From Curvibacter microcysteis (GTDB lineage Bacteria; Pseudomonadota; Gammaproteobacteria; Burkholderiales; Burkholderiaceae_C): a stretch of 64,000 nucleotides of DNA. The translations under genes were made by a program, and so were the position numbers. The notes under the pieces are model-generated. The model did not search any database. It was not told the DNA's origin and worked only from the letters and a program-made list of their open reading frames with translations. Below are positions 27,065 through 41,802 of this stretch, piece after piece (position 1 is the stretch's first letter; each line of letters begins with the position of its first letter). Location: assembly GCF_028649455.1 (NCBI RefSeq), contig NZ_JAQSIO010000001.1, forward strand, positions 682,001-746,000, read 5' to 3'.

Positions 27065-27615
27065 AGGGGGCGGGCCAGCCGGTAAGCAAACACCCGGGCC
27101 AGGATCAGGGCGGGAAACTGGCGGACGGCCTCGTTGTATTGGGTAATGGCCACGTTGAACACCTCCACCGCAGCCTGGTCCTGTCGCATCATCTGGTCCC
27201 ACTGGGGAACCAGCCATTCTGGCACCCGCAGCGCCCCTGACTCGTCAGGGCTGAGCGTTTGGCGGATGGCCATGAGCAGCACGGACCATGCCGAGGACAA
27301 AGCACCTAAGCGTTCGGCGTTCAGCGGAGCGGCTTTGGCAGCGTGCAAGCAGGCGCGGAACTGGGCCATGGCGGGTTGCACCACCGTCCAGTCGCCTGCC
27401 GCGGGTTGGGGGCCGGCATCACTGGGCACCGGGCCGGCCTGCACGTCGATCCAGGCCAAGTGCCGCAACCACTGCGACTCCAGCAGGCTGAAAGCCTGCA
27501 CGGCCGAGGCGCGCAGGCGCACCAGCCGGTTGTAAGCACCGACGGCCCAGAACAGCAGCAGCGCTGCGGTGATCCAGACCCCAATCGGCCATTCAAGCAC
27601 ATCGCCCCAGGACAT
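27061..27615 (-). CDS. LemA-like membrane protein (divergent)
   Basis: A 184-residue protein with one N-terminal membrane helix (IGVWITAALLLFWAVGAYNRLVRL) followed by a helical, mostly cytoplasmic or periplasmic domain. The pattern helix-YNRLVRLR and later VAITQYNEAVRQFPALILARVFAYR resembles LemA proteins, although overall similarity looks weak. LemA proteins are of unknown biochemical function. The ATG at 27615 is preferred over 27645 because GGAGAG lies 7 bp upstream of it. Its stop overlaps the rsmB start. A rho-independent terminator for rpoC (27654-27694) separates it from the rpoBC operon. Confidence 0.6.
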   Translation of the reverse strand: MSWGDVLEWPIGVWITAALLLFWAVGAYNRLVRLRASAVQAFSLLESQWLRHLAWIDVQAGPVPSDAGPQPAAGDWTVVQPAMAQFRACLHAAKAAPLNAERLGALSSAWSVLLMAIRQTLSPDESGALRVPEWLVPQWDQMMRQDQAAVEVFNVAITQYNEAVRQFPALILARVFAYRLARPL

Positions 27616-27653
27616 GACGGGCTCTCCAGTGGTCACAAAAAGCATTGTCCGAT

Positions 27654-27694
27654 GAAAAACGCCCCAGACCCATCATGTGACGGGCCTGGGGCGC
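27654..27694 (-). terminator. Rho-independent terminator of the rpoBC operon
   Basis: Read on the - strand, the stem CGCCCCAGGCCC...GGGTCTGGGGCG has a 10-base loop and runs straight into TTTTT. It begins about 29 bp after the rpoC stop, which is typical of a strong operon end. Confidence 0.9.
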
Positions 27695-27722
27695 CAGGCT
27701 GAGAAAGCGTTAACCGCCGAAT

Positions 27723-30700
27723 TTACTCGGTGGCAGCGCCTTCTTCAGAGGTGGACTCCTGGCTGGCAGCCAAGTCGGCGGCTTCGGCTTCGGAGATGGC
27801 GCGGCGCTCGGCCTCGTCCATGGCGTCCTTGGCCTTGCGTGCTTGGTGGTATGCCAAACCGGTACCGGCCGGGATCAGACGACCCACGATCACGTTTTCC
27901 TTCAGGCCACGCAGCTCGTCGCGCTTGCCCATGATGGCCGCTTCGGTCAACACGCGGGTGGTTTCCTGGAAGGAAGCCGCGGAGATGAACGAGTCGGTGG
28001 ACAGCGAGGCCTTGGTGATCCCCAGCAGCAAGTTCGTGTAGGTCGCAGGCACCTTGTCTTCACGTTGCAGCGCTTCGTTGGTGTTCAGGATTTCCGAACG
28101 TTCCACTTGTTCGCCAGCAATGTAGTTCGACTCGCCGGTGTTTTCGACCACGACGCGGCGCAGCATCTGGCGAACGATCACCTCGATGTGCTTGTCGTTG
28201 ATCTTCACGCCTTGCAAGCGGTACACGTCCTGCACTTCGTCCACGATGTAGCGAGCCAGTTCTTCCATGCCCAGCAAACGCAGGATGTCTTGCGGGTCGG
28301 CCGGGCCGTCCACAATCGATTCGCCCTTGTTCACCACCTGGCCTTCGTGCACCAAGATGTTCTTTTCCTTGGGCACGAGTTCTTCGAACACGCGGCCTTC
28401 CGGATCGGTGATCTGCAAGCGGACCTTGCCCTTGGTTTCCTTACCGAACGACACGGTACCGGTCATTTCGGCCAGGGTGCCCTTGTCCTTCGGCGTACGG
28501 GCTTCGAACAGCTCGGCCACACGCGGCAGACCCCCGGTAATGTCGCGGGTCTTTTGACCTTCGACCGGGATACGGGCCAGCACTTCGCCTGGGCCCACGT
28601 CTTGGCCGTCGCGCACCTGAATCAGAGCGCCGACTTGGAAGCCAATGGTCACCGAGTGATCGGTACCCGGGATCTTGACTTCTTGGTTCTGCGCGTCGAT
28701 CAGCTTCACTTGCGGACGCACGACCTTGGCGGAGCCACGACGCTTCGGATCGATCACCACCAGGGTGGACAGACCGGTCACTTCGTCGACCTGCTTGGCC
28801 ACGGTCAGACCTTCTTCGACGTTCTCGAACTTCACCTGACCGGCGAACTCGGTGATGATCGGGCGGGTCAGCGGATCCCAGTTGGCCAAGATGGTGCCGG
28901 CCTTGATGGTTTGATCGGCCTTGATGGCCAAGATCGCGCCGTAAGGCACCTTGTGGCGTTCGCGTTCGCGACCATGCTCGTCCTGGATGATGATTTCACC
29001 CGAACGTGCAATCACCACCAGTTCACCCTTGGTGTTGCTCACATAACGCATCGTGGCATTGAAGCCGATGATGCCGTTGGACTTGGCTTCCACGCTGGAG
29101 GCGATGGCAGCGCGCGAAGCGGCACCACCGATGTGGAAGGTCCGCATGGTCAGCTGGGTACCCGGCTCACCGATGGACTGGGCAGCGATCACACCCACGG
29201 CTTCGCCGAGGTTGATCAGGCCGCCGCGGCCCAAGTCGCGACCGTAGCACTTGGCGCACAGGCCATAGCGGGTTTCGCAGATCAGAGCCGTACGCACCTT
29301 CACTTCGTCGACGCCAGCGGCTTCGAGTTCTTCGATGAGGTCTTCGTCCAGCATCTGGCCGGCCTTGGCCAGCACCACGCGGGTTTCGGGGTGCAGCACA
29401 TCGTCGGCTGCGGTGCGACCGAGGATACGGTCGCGCAGCGATTCGATCACTTCACCGCCTTCAACGATGGCGCGCATCAGCGAACCATTGTTGGTGCCGC
29501 AATCGTCCTCGGTCACGACCAAGTCCTGCGTCACGTCGACCAGACGACGGGTCAGGTAACCCGAGTTGGCCGTCTTCAACGCCGTATCCGCCAGACCCTT
29601 ACGGGCACCGTGGGTGGAGATGAAGTACTGCAACACGTTCAGACCTTCACGGAAGTTCGCCGTGATGGGGGTCTCAATGATCGAGCCGTCAGGCTTGGCC
29701 ATCAGGCCCCGCATACCGGCCAACTGGCGAATCTGCGCTGCGGAACCGCGGGCGCCGGAGTCGGCCATCATGTAAATCGAGTTGAACGATTCCTGATCGA
29801 CTTCCTTGCCGTGGCGGTCAATGGTCTTTTGCTTGGCCAACTGGGCCATCATGACCTTGGAGACTTCGTCACCGGCCTTGCCCCAGATGTCCACGACCTT
29901 GTTGTAGCGCTCGCCCGAGGTCACGAGACCGGAGACGTACTGCTGTTCGATCTCCTTCACTTCCTTTTCGGAGCGCTCGATGATGCCGTGCTTTTCTGGC
30001 GGCACCAACATGTCGTCGATGCAGATCGAGATGCCGGCGCGGGTGGCCAGACGGAAACCGTTTTGCAGCAGCTTGTCCGCGAAGACCACCGTTTCCTTCA
30101 GACCGCACTTGCGGAAGGACACGTTGATCAGCTTGGAGATTTCCTTCTTCTTGAGCGCCTTGTTGATGTTGGCAAAAGGCAGGCCCTTGGGCAGGATTTC
30201 AGACAGCAGCGCGCGGCCAGCGGTGGTTTCCACCAGCTTGGTGTCGGGCACGAATTCGCCAGTGGCCTTGTCCTTGTTCCACTCGGTGATCCGCACGGTG
30301 ACGCGGGCGGTCAGGTCCACCTGGCCGGCGTCGAAAGCACGTTGCACTTCATGGGTGTCGGAGAACACCAGGCCTTCGCCCTTGGCGTTGATGCGGTCGC
30401 GGGTCGTGTAGTACAGACCCAGCACCACGTCTTGCGAAGGAACGATGGAGGGCTCACCCGAGGCCGGGAACAGCACGTTGTTGGAGGCCAGCATCAAGGT
30501 GCGGGCTTCCATTTGCGCTTCCACCGACAGCGGGACGTGAACAGCCATCTGGTCACCGTCGAAGTCGGCGTTGAAGGCCGCGCAAACCAGTGGGTGCAGT
30601 TGGATGGCCTTGCCTTCGATCAGGATCGGCTCGAAAGCTTGGATGCCCAGTCGGTGCAGCGTCGGCGCCCGGTTGAGCATGATCGGGTGTTCCTTGATGA

Positions 30701-31937
30701 CTTCTTCAAGGATGTCCCACACCACGGGGGTGCCAGATTCAACTTCCTTCTTCGCGGCCTTGATGGTGGTCGCGATGCCCATGGCTTCGAGACGCGAGAA
30801 GATGAAAGGCTTGAACAGCTCCAGTGCCATCAGCTTGGGCAGACCGCACTGATGCAGCTTCAGGGTTGGGCCCACGGTAATGACCGAACGACCCGAGTAG
30901 TCGACGCGCTTGCCCAGCAAGTTCTGACGGAAACGACCGCTCTTGCCCTTGATCATGTCGGCCAGCGACTTGAGAGCACGCTTGTTGGCGCCGGTCATGG
31001 CCTTGCCGCGGCGGCCGTTGTCCAGCAAGCTGTCCACGGCTTCTTGCAGCATCCGCTTTTCGTTGCGGGCGATGATTTCCGGAGCCTTCAACTCGAGCAG
31101 ACGGCGCAGACGGCTGTTGCGGTTGATGACGCGGCGGTACAGGTCGTTCAGGTCGGAGGTGGCGAAACGGCCACCGTCCAGCGGCACCAGCGGACGCAGG
31201 TCCGGCGGCAGCACGGGCAGCACTTCGAGCACCATCCAGCCCGGCTTGATGCCAGACTTCTTGAAGGCTTCGAGCACCTTCAGGCGCTTGGCGTTCTTCT
31301 TGACCTTGACTTCGGAGCCGGTCAGATCGCCGCGCAGGCGTTCGATTTCGGAGTCGATTTCAATCGATTCCAGCAGGTCCTTGATGCCTTCAGCGCCCAT
31401 CTTGGCGATGAATTCGTCGCCGTATTCCTTGCGCTTGGCTTCGTAATCGTCCTCGCTCATGATGCTGAACTTCTTCAGCGGGGTCATGCCGGGGTCGGTC
31501 ACCACGTAGGCTTCAAAGTACAGCACGCGTTCGATGTCGCGCAGGGTCATGTCGAGCACCAGGCCCAGACGCGACGGCAGCGACTTCAGGAACCAGATGT
31601 GGGCGCAAGGCGCGGCCAGGTCGATGTGACCCATGCGTTCGCGACGCACCTTGGTTTGCGTGACTTCAACGCCGCACTTCTCGCAGATCACACCGCGGTG
31701 CTTGAGGCGCTTGTACTTGCCGCACAGGCATTCATAGTCCTTGATGGGACCAAAAATCTTGGCGCAGAACAGGCCGTCACGTTCGGGCTTGAAGGTGCGG
31801 TAGTTGATGGTTTCGGGCTTCTTCACCTCACCGAAAGACCAGGAACGGATCTTCTCGGGCGAGGCCATGCCGATGCGGATGGCATCGAAATGCTCGTCAG
31901 GCGTGAATTGCTTGAACAGGTCGAGTAGCGATTTCAT
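27723..31937 (-). CDS. rpoC: DNA-directed RNA polymerase subunit beta'
   Basis: A 1,404-residue catalytic subunit of RNA polymerase, the normal length for Betaproteobacteria. The N-terminal zinc ribbon [20 protein letters not shown], the catalytic magnesium loop [16 protein letters not shown] near residue 460, the rudder and bridge-helix regions and the second zinc cluster ([16 protein letters not shown]) are all intact. It follows rpoB with a 20-bp gap and ends the operon, with a strong terminator at 27654-27694. The very long open frame on the opposite strand (27843-31928) is a codon-usage shadow and is not annotated. Confidence 0.99.
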   Translation of the reverse strand: MKSLLDLFKQFTPDEHFDAIRIGMASPEKIRSWSFGEVKKPETINYRTFKPERDGLFCAKIFGPIKDYECLCGKYKRLKHRGVICEKCGVEVTQTKVRRERMGHIDLAAPCAHIWFLKSLPSRLGLVLDMTLRDIERVLYFEAYVVTDPGMTPLKKFSIMSEDDYEAKRKEYGDEFIAKMGAEGIKDLLESIEIDSEIERLRGDLTGSEVKVKKNAKRLKVLEAFKKSGIKPGWMVLEVLPVLPPDLRPLVPLDGGRFATSDLNDLYRRVINRNSRLRRLLELKAPEIIARNEKRMLQEAVDSLLDNGRRGKAMTGANKRALKSLADMIKGKSGRFRQNLLGKRVDYSGRSVITVGPTLKLHQCGLPKLMALELFKPFIFSRLEAMGIATTIKAAKKEVESGTPVVWDILEEVIKEHPIMLNRAPTLHRLGIQAFEPILIEGKAIQLHPLVCAAFNADFDGDQMAVHVPLSVEAQMEARTLMLASNNVLFPASGEPSIVPSQDVVLGLYYTTRDRINAKGEGLVFSDTHEVQRAFDAGQVDLTARVTVRITEWNKDKATGEFVPDTKLVETTAGRALLSEILPKGLPFANINKALKKKEISKLINVSFRKCGLKETVVFADKLLQNGFRLATRAGISICIDDMLVPPEKHGIIERSEKEVKEIEQQYVSGLVTSGERYNKVVDIWGKAGDEVSKVMMAQLAKQKTIDRHGKEVDQESFNSIYMMADSGARGSAAQIRQLAGMRGLMAKPDGSIIETPITANFREGLNVLQYFISTHGARKGLADTALKTANSGYLTRRLVDVTQDLVVTEDDCGTNNGSLMRAIVEGGEVIESLRDRILGRTAADDVLHPETRVVLAKAGQMLDEDLIEELEAAGVDEVKVRTALICETRYGLCAKCYGRDLGRGGLINLGEAVGVIAAQSIGEPGTQLTMRTFHIGGAASRAAIASSVEAKSNGIIGFNATMRYVSNTKGELVVIARSGEIIIQDEHGRERERHKVPYGAILAIKADQTIKAGTILANWDPLTRPIITEFAGQVKFENVEEGLTVAKQVDEVTGLSTLVVIDPKRRGSAKVVRPQVKLIDAQNQEVKIPGTDHSVTIGFQVGALIQVRDGQDVGPGEVLARIPVEGQKTRDITGGLPRVAELFEARTPKDKGTLAEMTGTVSFGKETKGKVRLQITDPEGRVFEELVPKEKNILVHEGQVVNKGESIVDGPADPQDILRLLGMEELARYIVDEVQDVYRLQGVKINDKHIEVIVRQMLRRVVVENTGESNYIAGEQVERSEILNTNEALQREDKVPATYTNLLLGITKASLSTDSFISAASFQETTRVLTEAAIMGKRDELRGLKENVIVGRLIPAGTGLAYHQARKAKDAMDEAERRAISEAEAADLAASQESTSEEGAATE

Positions 31938-31957
31938 GTGACTCTTTCCCTTTCAAA

Positions 31958-36082
<4,125 letters not shown>

Positions 36083-36323
36083 GAAATCTCCGGGCAAAGA
36101 CATGAGTCCTGGGTCTTCGACGATGGGAAACGCTCGGTGGCGCACGCTGGGGCACACTCGGGCGAGACTTGGCGGTTGGCCACTACCAACCATGGCTGAC
36201 GGCGATGCATTGCACATCGCCCGAACCAAGGCGTCTTCTGCTGTCGGGGTCAGAAAACACTCAGAAGGCGCCACTGTGCGCCTTTTGGGTGTGCTCTGCT
36301 TGGATTGATCCAAGAAGCACCAA

Positions 36324-36354
36324 AGGCTGGAGGCCTTTTAGAGCACTCCAGCCT
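36324..36354 (-). promoter_or_regulatory. Hairpin in the rplL-rpoB spacer (attenuator or RNase III-type site)
   Basis: A perfect 9-bp stem AGGCTGGAG/CTCCAGCCT with a 13-base loop starts 15 bp after the rplL stop, within a 287-bp spacer. There is only a short TT tail. In E. coli the same position holds a partial terminator and an RNase III site that lower rpoBC expression relative to the ribosomal proteins; a similar role is inferred. Confidence 0.6.
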
Positions 36355-36369
36355 CTGAGCGAGACCCAA

Positions 36370-36744
36370 TTACTTGAGTTCGACCTTGGCGCCAGCTTCT
36401 TCCAGCTTCTTCTTGGCAGCTTCGGCGTCGGCCTTGGCAATGCCTTCCTTGACGGCCTTGGGAGCGCCGTCGACCAGGTCCTTGGCTTCCTTCAGACCCA
36501 GGCCGGTGATTTCGCGCACGGCCTTGATGACGGACACCTTGTTGGCGCCGGCTTCCAGCAGCACAACGTTGAACTCGGTCTTTTCTTCAGCGGCCGGGGC
36601 GGCAGCGCCACCACCAGCAGCGGGAGCGGCCATGGCGGCAGCGCTCACGCCAAACTTCTCTTCGATGGCCTTGACCAGGTCGTTGAGTTCGAGGACCGTC
36701 ATGCTGTCGAGAGCGGTCAGAAATGCGTCTTTATCGAATGCCAT
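36370..36744 (-). CDS. rplL: 50S ribosomal protein L7/L12
   Basis: A 124-residue stalk protein present in multiple copies on the ribosome, where it recruits translation GTPases. The N-terminal dimerisation domain ([32 protein letters not shown]), an Ala/Pro/Gly-rich hinge (about 37-52) and the C-terminal domain with [14 protein letters not shown] are standard. It lies 40 bp after rplJ. The 287-bp spacer to rpoB contains a hairpin at 36324-36354. Confidence 0.98.
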   Translation of the reverse strand: MAFDKDAFLTALDSMTVLELNDLVKAIEEKFGVSAAAMAAPAAGGGAAAPAAEEKTEFNVVLLEAGANKVSVIKAVREITGLGLKEAKDLVDGAPKAVKEGIAKADAEAAKKKLEEAGAKVELK

Positions 36745-36784
36745 TTTTAAATTCCTAACAATTGGTTAACAGGTGACTGCGCGC

Positions 36785-37324
36785 TCAAGCAGCAGCCACT
36801 TCTTCGGTAGCGGCAACTGCCACTTCCTCGGTTGCGCCTTCGCCCTTTTTGGCCGCCAGAGCACCCAGCACCACAGCGGTACGGGAGATGGGGGACATCA
36901 ACAAGCCGCACAACTGGGCCAACAGCACGTCCTTCGACGGAATGCTGGACAGTTGCTTAACGCCGTTCACATCCAGGGCCTTGCCTCCGATGGCGCCACC
37001 GCGAATCACCAACTTGTCGTTGGTCTTCGCGAAATCGGCCACCACCTTAGCGGCGGCCACAGCGTCTTCAGAGAAGCCATAGATCAGCGGACCGGTCATC
37101 TGGTCGGCGACGATGTCGAACTGGGTACCAGCCACAGCACGGCGTGCCAGGGTGTTCTTCAGAACACTCAGGGTCACACCCTTGCTGCGTGCATCGACGC
37201 GCAGTTTGGTCATGTCGGCGACCGTGATGCCACGGTATTCCGCGATCACGAGCGTTTGAGCTTTAGCGGCGAGGCTGGTCACTTCGGAAATGACCGCTTC
37301 TTTCTCACTGCGATTCAGACTCAA
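36785..37324 (-). CDS. rplJ: 50S ribosomal protein L10
   Basis: A 179-residue stalk base protein that binds 23S rRNA and carries L7/L12 dimers. Family landmarks [22 protein letters not shown] and [14 protein letters not shown] are present. The start codon is TTG at 37324 ([21 protein letters not shown]), preceded by an ideal AAGGAG six bases upstream; no ATG is available near the conserved N-terminus. In many bacteria L10 with L7/L12 represses its own translation through the upstream leader, and the weak start codon fits that control. Confidence 0.97.
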   Translation of the reverse strand: MSLNRSEKEAVISEVTSLAAKAQTLVIAEYRGITVADMTKLRVDARSKGVTLSVLKNTLARRAVAGTQFDIVADQMTGPLIYGFSEDAVAAAKVVADFAKTNDKLVIRGGAIGGKALDVNGVKQLSSIPSKDVLLAQLCGLLMSPISRTAVVLGALAAKKGEGATEEVAVAATEEVAAA

Positions 37325-37567
37325 GGTCTACTCCTTCAAAATGCGTTTTGGGTCGGAACCCGCAACGCGCCTTAGTGCAGCGACCAACTGTTTTGGAAAA
37401 TTTCCATCTGCAGCGGGATCGCCATCTGCGCTGGCCCCTCGGGTATTAAGTGCCTGCCTTGCGGCGTGCACACCAGCGGTCTTGGATGGCCCCTGACAGC
37501 TTTGCAGCCATCAGGGCCCACCACACCAGAGGGCTTGCGCCCCCTGACGATTTCTTCGATCGAGCGA
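37325..37567 (-). promoter_or_regulatory. Probable L10 leader (ribosomal-protein autoregulatory 5' region)
   Basis: A 243-bp spacer between rplA and rplJ with no gene. Its inverted repeats would fold the transcript, for example CCCTGA...TCAGGG arms around 37485-37520 and the GGTGTGCACGCC segment. Its position matches the known L10 leader bound by the L10-(L12)4 complex. The call rests on position and foldability, not on a covariance search. Confidence 0.55.
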
Positions 37568-38263
37568 TTAAGCTGCGATGGATTGGGTGTCGACGCGAAC
37601 GCCCACGCCCATGGTCGAGGACACAGCCACCTTGCGCAGGTAAACACCCTTGCTGGTTGCCGGCTTGGCCTTGTTCAGAGCGTCCACCAGAGCTGCCAGG
37701 TTGGCTTGCAGCTTGTCGGTGTCGAACGAGCGACGGCCGATGGTCGAGTGGATGATGCCGGCCTTGTCGACGCGGAATTGCACTTGACCAGCCTTGGCGT
37801 TCTTCACAGCCGTGGCGACATCGGGGGTCACGGTGCCAACCTTCGGGTTAGGCATCAGACCGCGCGGGCCCAGGATTTGACCCAGGGTACCCACAACGCG
37901 CATGGCGTCAGGGGCAGCGATCACGACGTCGAAGGGCATGTCGCCCGCCTTGACCATGGCAGCCAGATCGTCCATGCCGACCACGTCAGCGCCAGCAGCC
38001 TTGGCTTCTTCAGCCTTGGCGCCTTGGGCGAACACAGCCACGCGCTTGGTCTTGCCGGTGCCGTTGGGCAGCACGACAGCGCCACGAACCACTTGGTCCG
38101 ACTTCTTGGCGTCAACGCCGAGTTGCACAGCCACGTCGATGGATTCATCGAACTTGGCAGTTGCGCAATCCTTCACCAGGGTGATGGCGTCAGTCAGGGG
38201 GTACAGCTTGTTGCTGTCAACCTTGCCTTGCAGGGCTTTTGCTTTTTTGGTGAGCTTAGTCAT
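37568..38263 (-). CDS. rplA: 50S ribosomal protein L1
   Basis: A 231-residue protein of the ribosomal L1 stalk that also represses its own mRNA in many bacteria. Recognisable sequences are [15 protein letters not shown] at the start, [19 protein letters not shown] in the middle and [19 protein letters not shown] near residue 130-150. The ATG at 38263 shares one base with the rplK stop (TGATG), so the pair is translationally coupled. A GTG one codon earlier (38266) is an unlikely alternative. Confidence 0.98.
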   Translation of the reverse strand: MTKLTKKAKALQGKVDSNKLYPLTDAITLVKDCATAKFDESIDVAVQLGVDAKKSDQVVRGAVVLPNGTGKTKRVAVFAQGAKAEEAKAAGADVVGMDDLAAMVKAGDMPFDVVIAAPDAMRVVGTLGQILGPRGLMPNPKVGTVTPDVATAVKNAKAGQVQFRVDKAGIIHSTIGRRSFDTDKLQANLAALVDALNKAKPATSKGVYLRKVAVSSTMGVGVRVDTQSIAA

Positions 38264-38694
38264 CACAGACCTTCCACCGTCACGCCCATCGAGCGTGCGG
38301 AACCGGCAATGGTACGAATGGCGGCATCAACGCTGGCAGCGTTCATGTCCTTCATCTTGGTCTTGGCGATCTCTTCGAGCTGAGCACGGGTGATCTTGCC
38401 GACCTTGTCGCTGTGCGGACGGGGCGAACCCTTGTCCAGCTTGATGGCCTTCTTGATCAAGGTGGTCGCCGGGGGCGTCTTGATGATGAAGGTGAAGCTC
38501 TTGTCAGCGAACGCGGTGATCACCACCGGCAGCGGCAGGCCGGGCTCAACACCTTGGGTCTGGGCGTTGAACGCCTTGCAGAATTCCATGATGTTCAGGC
38601 CACGTTGACCCAGTGCCGGGCCGATCGGGGGGGACGGGTTGGCCTTGCCAGCTGGCACTTGCAGCTTCACAAAACCGACGATTTTTTTCGCCAT
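38263..38694 (-). CDS. rplK: 50S ribosomal protein L11
   Basis: A 143-residue protein of the GTPase-associated centre that is also needed for the RelA stringent response. The Pro-rich N-terminal domain ([35 protein letters not shown]) and the rRNA-binding C-terminal domain are complete. The ATG has AAGGAG upstream. The 139-bp spacer from nusG has a small inverted repeat GAAGC-AGCGCA-GCTTC (38735-38750) that might take part in L1 autoregulation of rplKA, though this is not established by the sequence. Confidence 0.98.
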   Translation of the reverse strand: MAKKIVGFVKLQVPAGKANPSPPIGPALGQRGLNIMEFCKAFNAQTQGVEPGLPLPVVITAFADKSFTFIIKTPPATTLIKKAIKLDKGSPRPHSDKVGKITRAQLEEIAKTKMKDMNAASVDAAIRTIAGSARSMGVTVEGL

Positions 38695-38833
38695 GCTTTA
38701 CTCCTTGCGGGTCAAACGCGACGCTGTTCAACATGAAGCAGCGCAGCTTCCCGGGGTTAACGACTCTGAGTTTTGACGCTGTGCCGAGTCGGGTGACACA
38801 ACAACCGGCGAACCGGCCAAAGGGGGAGTGGAC

Positions 38834-39421
38834 TCAGGTTTTTTCGACCTGGGTGAACTCGAGCTCGACAGGGGTGGCGCGACCGAAGATGGTCACCGAC
38901 ACGCGAACCTTGCTCTTTTCGTAATTGACTTCTTCCACCGAGCCGTTGAAGTCGGTGAATGGGCCTTCCTTGACACGCACCAGTTCGCCAACTTCGAACT
39001 CAACCTTGTGACGTGGCTTATCGGTGCCTTCTTGCATCTGACTCACGATCTTCTGCACTTCGGCTTCGGAGATCGGAGCAGGGCGGTTCTTGGCGCCACC
39101 CACAAAGCCAGTGACTTTGTTGGTGTGCTTGACCAAATGCCAGGACTCATCGTCCATCACCATCTCCACCAGCACATAACCGGGGAAGAAGCGACGTTCA
39201 GTGGTCTTGCGCTGACCGTTCTTCATCTCCACCACTTCTTCGGTGGGAACCAAGATGCGACCAAACTTGTGCTGCATGCCGGCGCGGTTGATGCGCTCCA
39301 GGATGTTGCGTTCAACAGCCTTTTCCATACCCGAATAGGCATGCACCACGTACCAGCGCAGGTCTGGATTCACGGGCGCCGCAGCCGCTTCGCCTGCGGT
39401 GTTGTCAACAGCGTCAGTCAT
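38834..39421 (-). CDS. nusG: Transcription termination/antitermination protein NusG
   Basis: A 195-residue elongation factor that binds RNA polymerase and couples it to Rho or the ribosome. The NGN domain ([23 protein letters not shown]) and the C-terminal KOW domain ([24 protein letters not shown]) are intact. The N-terminus has a short acidic extension ([16 protein letters not shown]). The ATG at 39421 shares a base with the secE stop (TAATG). Longer in-frame codons to 39460 lie inside secE and are rejected. Confidence 0.98.
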   Translation of the reverse strand: MTDAVDNTAGEAAAAPVNPDLRWYVVHAYSGMEKAVERNILERINRAGMQHKFGRILVPTEEVVEMKNGQRKTTERRFFPGYVLVEMVMDDESWHLVKHTNKVTGFVGGAKNRPAPISEAEVQKIVSQMQEGTDKPRHKVEFEVGELVRVKEGPFTDFNGSVEEVNYEKSKVRVSVTIFGRATPVELEFTQVEKT

Positions 39422-39804
39422 TATTTCTTCCAACCCAGAATCAAGTCGTAGAACAACCATTCCAGGGTTTTGTCAGTGAACCAGAGGAACAAAGCCATGA
39501 CGACCACAAAAGCAAACACGTAGGCCGTGATCTGCATGGCTTCTTTGCGGGTGGGCCAGACCACCTTGCGCACTTCGCGCACCGCCTCGCGACCGAAGGC
39601 CACCAATTGGCGACCCGGCTCTGAGGTCAGAAACACGGCGACAGCCGCAGCCAGGCCGACGATCAGGGCAGCCCACTGAGCCAAAGCGCCTTGACGCGAC
39701 AGCAGATAAAACGCCACCAAGGCTGCAAGCACCAAAGCACTTGCAGCCGCGATCTTGGCCTTATCGGCCCCGGCATTGACGGTTTCAACCTGTGAAGTTG
39801 CCAT
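39421..39804 (-). CDS. secE: Preprotein translocase subunit SecE
   Basis: A 127-residue inner-membrane subunit of the SecYEG channel. Like the E. coli form it has three hydrophobic segments: two N-terminal helices (about 17-60) and the essential C-terminal one ([20 protein letters not shown]), preceded by the conserved amphipathic [14 protein letters not shown]. It is encoded between tRNA-Trp and nusG and is translationally coupled to nusG by a TAATG overlap. Confidence 0.97.
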   Translation of the reverse strand: MATSQVETVNAGADKAKIAAASALVLAALVAFYLLSRQGALAQWAALIVGLAAAVAVFLTSEPGRQLVAFGREAVREVRKVVWPTRKEAMQITAYVFAFVVVMALFLWFTDKTLEWLFYDLILGWKK

Positions 39805-39850
39805 GATGGGCTGGTTCCCGCTTCAAATATGTTGCGTGTCCTGAGACACC

Positions 39851-39876
39851 GAAGCCCGTCAGGTCTTGACGGGCTT
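39851..39876. terminator. Hairpin between tRNA-Trp and secE
   Basis: The perfect 10-base arms AAGCCCGTCA and TGACGGGCTT surround a 6-base loop. The T-run (TTTT) is on the + strand side, so on the - strand operon it would act as a pause, processing site or weak attenuator rather than a full terminator. Confidence 0.45.
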
Positions 39877-39895
39877 TTGGGTTGCCACCTTCAGG

Positions 39896-39971
39896 TGGCA
39901 GGGGCAGTAGGAATCGAACCTACAACCTTCGGTTTTGGAGACCGACGCTCTGCCAATTGAGCTATACCCCT
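39896..39971 (-). tRNA. tRNA-Trp (anticodon CCA)
   Basis: A 76-base tRNA on the - strand with acceptor AGGGGTA/TGCCCCT, a G discriminator and an encoded CCA. The anticodon loop CTCCAAA gives CCA. It begins 9 bp after the tuf stop and precedes secE, so it is probably processed from the tuf-secE transcript. Confidence 0.97.
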
Positions 39972-39980
39972 CCGTATCAA

Positions 39981-41171
39981 TTAGGCAATGATGGTGGCCA
40001 CAACACCAGCACCCACGGTCTTGCCGCCTTCGCGGATGGCGAAGCGCAGACCTTCTTCCATGGCGATGGGGTTGATCAGCTTCACAGTGATCGACACGTT
40101 GTCACCAGGCATCACCATTTCCTTGTCGGCCGGCAGCTCGATGGCGCCAGTCACGTCAGTCGTACGGAAGTAGAACTGAGGACGGTAGTTGTTGAAGAAC
40201 GGCGTGTGACGACCACCTTCGTCCTTGGACAGAACGTACACTTCGGCGGTGAAGTGGGTGTGGGGCTTGATCGAGCCGGGCTTGCACAGCACTTGACCAC
40301 GCTCAACTTCTTCGCGCTTCGTGCCGCGCAGCAAGATACCAACGTTGTCGCCAGCTTGACCTTGGTCCAGCAGCTTGCGGAACATTTCCACGCCGGTGCA
40401 GGTGGTCTTCAGGGTGGGCTTGATACCGACGATTTCGATTTCTTCGCCAACCTTGATGATGCCGCGCTCGATACGGCCGGTCACCACGGTGCCGCGACCC
40501 GAGATCGAGAACACGTCTTCCACGGGCATCAGGAAAGCGCCGTCAACAGCACGTTCCGGGGTCGGGATGTAGGTGTCCAGGGCTTCGGCCAGCTTCATGA
40601 TGGCGCCTTCGCCCAGCTCGCCCTTGTCGCCATCCAGCGCCAGACGTGCCGAACCCTTGATGATCGGGGTGTCGTCGCCAGGGAAGTCGTACTTGGACAG
40701 GAGTTCGCGAACTTCCATTTCCACCAGTTCCAGCAGCTCGGCGTCATCCACCAGGTCAGCCTTGTTCAGGAACACGATGATGTAGGGCACGCCCACTTGA
40801 CGCGACAGCAGGATGTGTTCGCGGGTTTGGGGCATCGGGCCGTCAGCAGCCGAGCACACCAAGATAGCGCCGTCCATTTGAGCGGCGCCGGTGATCATGT
40901 TCTTCACATAGTCAGCGTGGCCGGGGCAGTCCACGTGAGCGTAGTGGCGGTTGGCCGTTTCGTACTCAACGTGAGCGGTGTTGATGGTAATACCGCGGGC
41001 CTTTTCTTCGGGCGCTGCGTCGATCTGGTCGTAAGCCTTGGCTTCGCCGCCGAACTTGGCTGCCAGAACGGTTGCGATAGCAGCCGTCAGCGTGGTCTTG
41101 CCGTGGTCAACGTGACCGATGGTGCCGACGTTTACGTGCGGCTTGGTACGTTCAAACTTGCCTTTTGCCAT
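39981..41171 (-). CDS. tuf: Elongation factor Tu
   Basis: A 396-residue GTPase that delivers aminoacyl-tRNA to the ribosome. The G1 motif GHVDHGKTT (about 19-27), DCPGHADY (G3), NKADLVDD (G4) and the C-terminal [10 protein letters not shown]-type ending (here [14 protein letters not shown]) are all present. It is preceded by tRNA-Tyr, tRNA-Gly and tRNA-Thr and followed by tRNA-Trp, the usual tufB-type operon of this group. Betaproteobacteria often have a second copy near rpsL/fusA, which is not in this window. Confidence 0.99.
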   Translation of the reverse strand: MAKGKFERTKPHVNVGTIGHVDHGKTTLTAAIATVLAAKFGGEAKAYDQIDAAPEEKARGITINTAHVEYETANRHYAHVDCPGHADYVKNMITGAAQMDGAILVCSAADGPMPQTREHILLSRQVGVPYIIVFLNKADLVDDAELLELVEMEVRELLSKYDFPGDDTPIIKGSARLALDGDKGELGEGAIMKLAEALDTYIPTPERAVDGAFLMPVEDVFSISGRGTVVTGRIERGIIKVGEEIEIVGIKPTLKTTCTGVEMFRKLLDQGQAGDNVGILLRGTKREEVERGQVLCKPGSIKPHTHFTAEVYVLSKDEGGRHTPFFNNYRPQFYFRTTDVTGAIELPADKEMVMPGDNVSITVKLINPIAMEEGLRFAIREGGKTVGAGVVATIIA

Positions 41172-41250
41172 TTTTTCGACTCCGAAAAAAATTACCTAAA
41201 TCAACACAACGAGGGTCAAAGCGCCTCCTGACAGGAGACGCAAAAGAACG

Positions 41251-41325
<75 letters not shown>

Positions 41326-41378
41326 ATCTGAAGACCGTCCAGCGGACTTCAAAAATCTAACTCAACTCGAACCGACTG

Positions 41379-41452
41379 TGGAGCGGGAGACGGGAATCGA
41401 ACCCGCGTCATTAGCTTGGAAGGCTAGGGTTCTACCATTGAACTACTCCCGC
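41379..41452 (-). tRNA. tRNA-Gly (anticodon TCC)
   Basis: A 74-base tRNA with acceptor GCGGGAG/CTCCCGC, a T discriminator and an encoded CCA. The anticodon loop CTTCCAA gives TCC. It lies in the middle of the three-tRNA cluster ahead of tuf. Confidence 0.97.
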
Positions 41453-41526
41453 CAAAGCAATGACAAGACAGTTCAAGGCATCACCTCGCGCAGCATTCCG
41501 GTCGCCACACACATCAATTCAATCGC

Positions 41527-41612
41527 TGGTGGAGGAGGCTGGATTCGAACCAGCGTAGGCGTTAGCCAACAGATTTACAGTCTGCCCCCTTTAGCCACTC
41601 GGGCACCCCTCC
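41527..41612 (-). tRNA. tRNA-Tyr (anticodon GTA)
   Basis: An 86-base class II tRNA with a long variable arm, acceptor GGAGGGG/CTCCTCC (one G-T pair), an A discriminator and an encoded CCA. The anticodon loop CTGTAAA gives GTA. It is the first gene of the tRNA-tuf-secE-nusG-rplKAJL-rpoBC block. Confidence 0.97.
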
Positions 41613-41624
41613 GGCGAATCTCGA

Positions 41625-41652
41625 ATTATAGCACAAATTTTAAGGCTTGAAC
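41625..41652 (-). promoter_or_regulatory. Sigma-70 promoter of the tRNA-tuf operon
   Basis: On the - strand a perfect -10 TATAAT (41630-41625) is preceded by TGC, giving an extended -10. A weak -35 GTTCAA/TTCAAG lies 15-16 bases further up. It stands 12 bp before the first base of tRNA-Tyr in a markedly AT-rich stretch, as expected for a strong stable-RNA promoter. Confidence 0.75.
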
Positions 41653-41802
41653 TACGTTTATTTCGAGCTGCAAACTTCCGAAAAGAATTTGCAAGACCGC
41701 TATTATGACCCGAATTTCGAGACCATCCGGCTTCTCGTGCAGTTTTTTTGCTTGGCGTCGAAAATTTTAAGGCGGCCCCTCAAGCCAGAGGCCATGCCAA
41801 GT

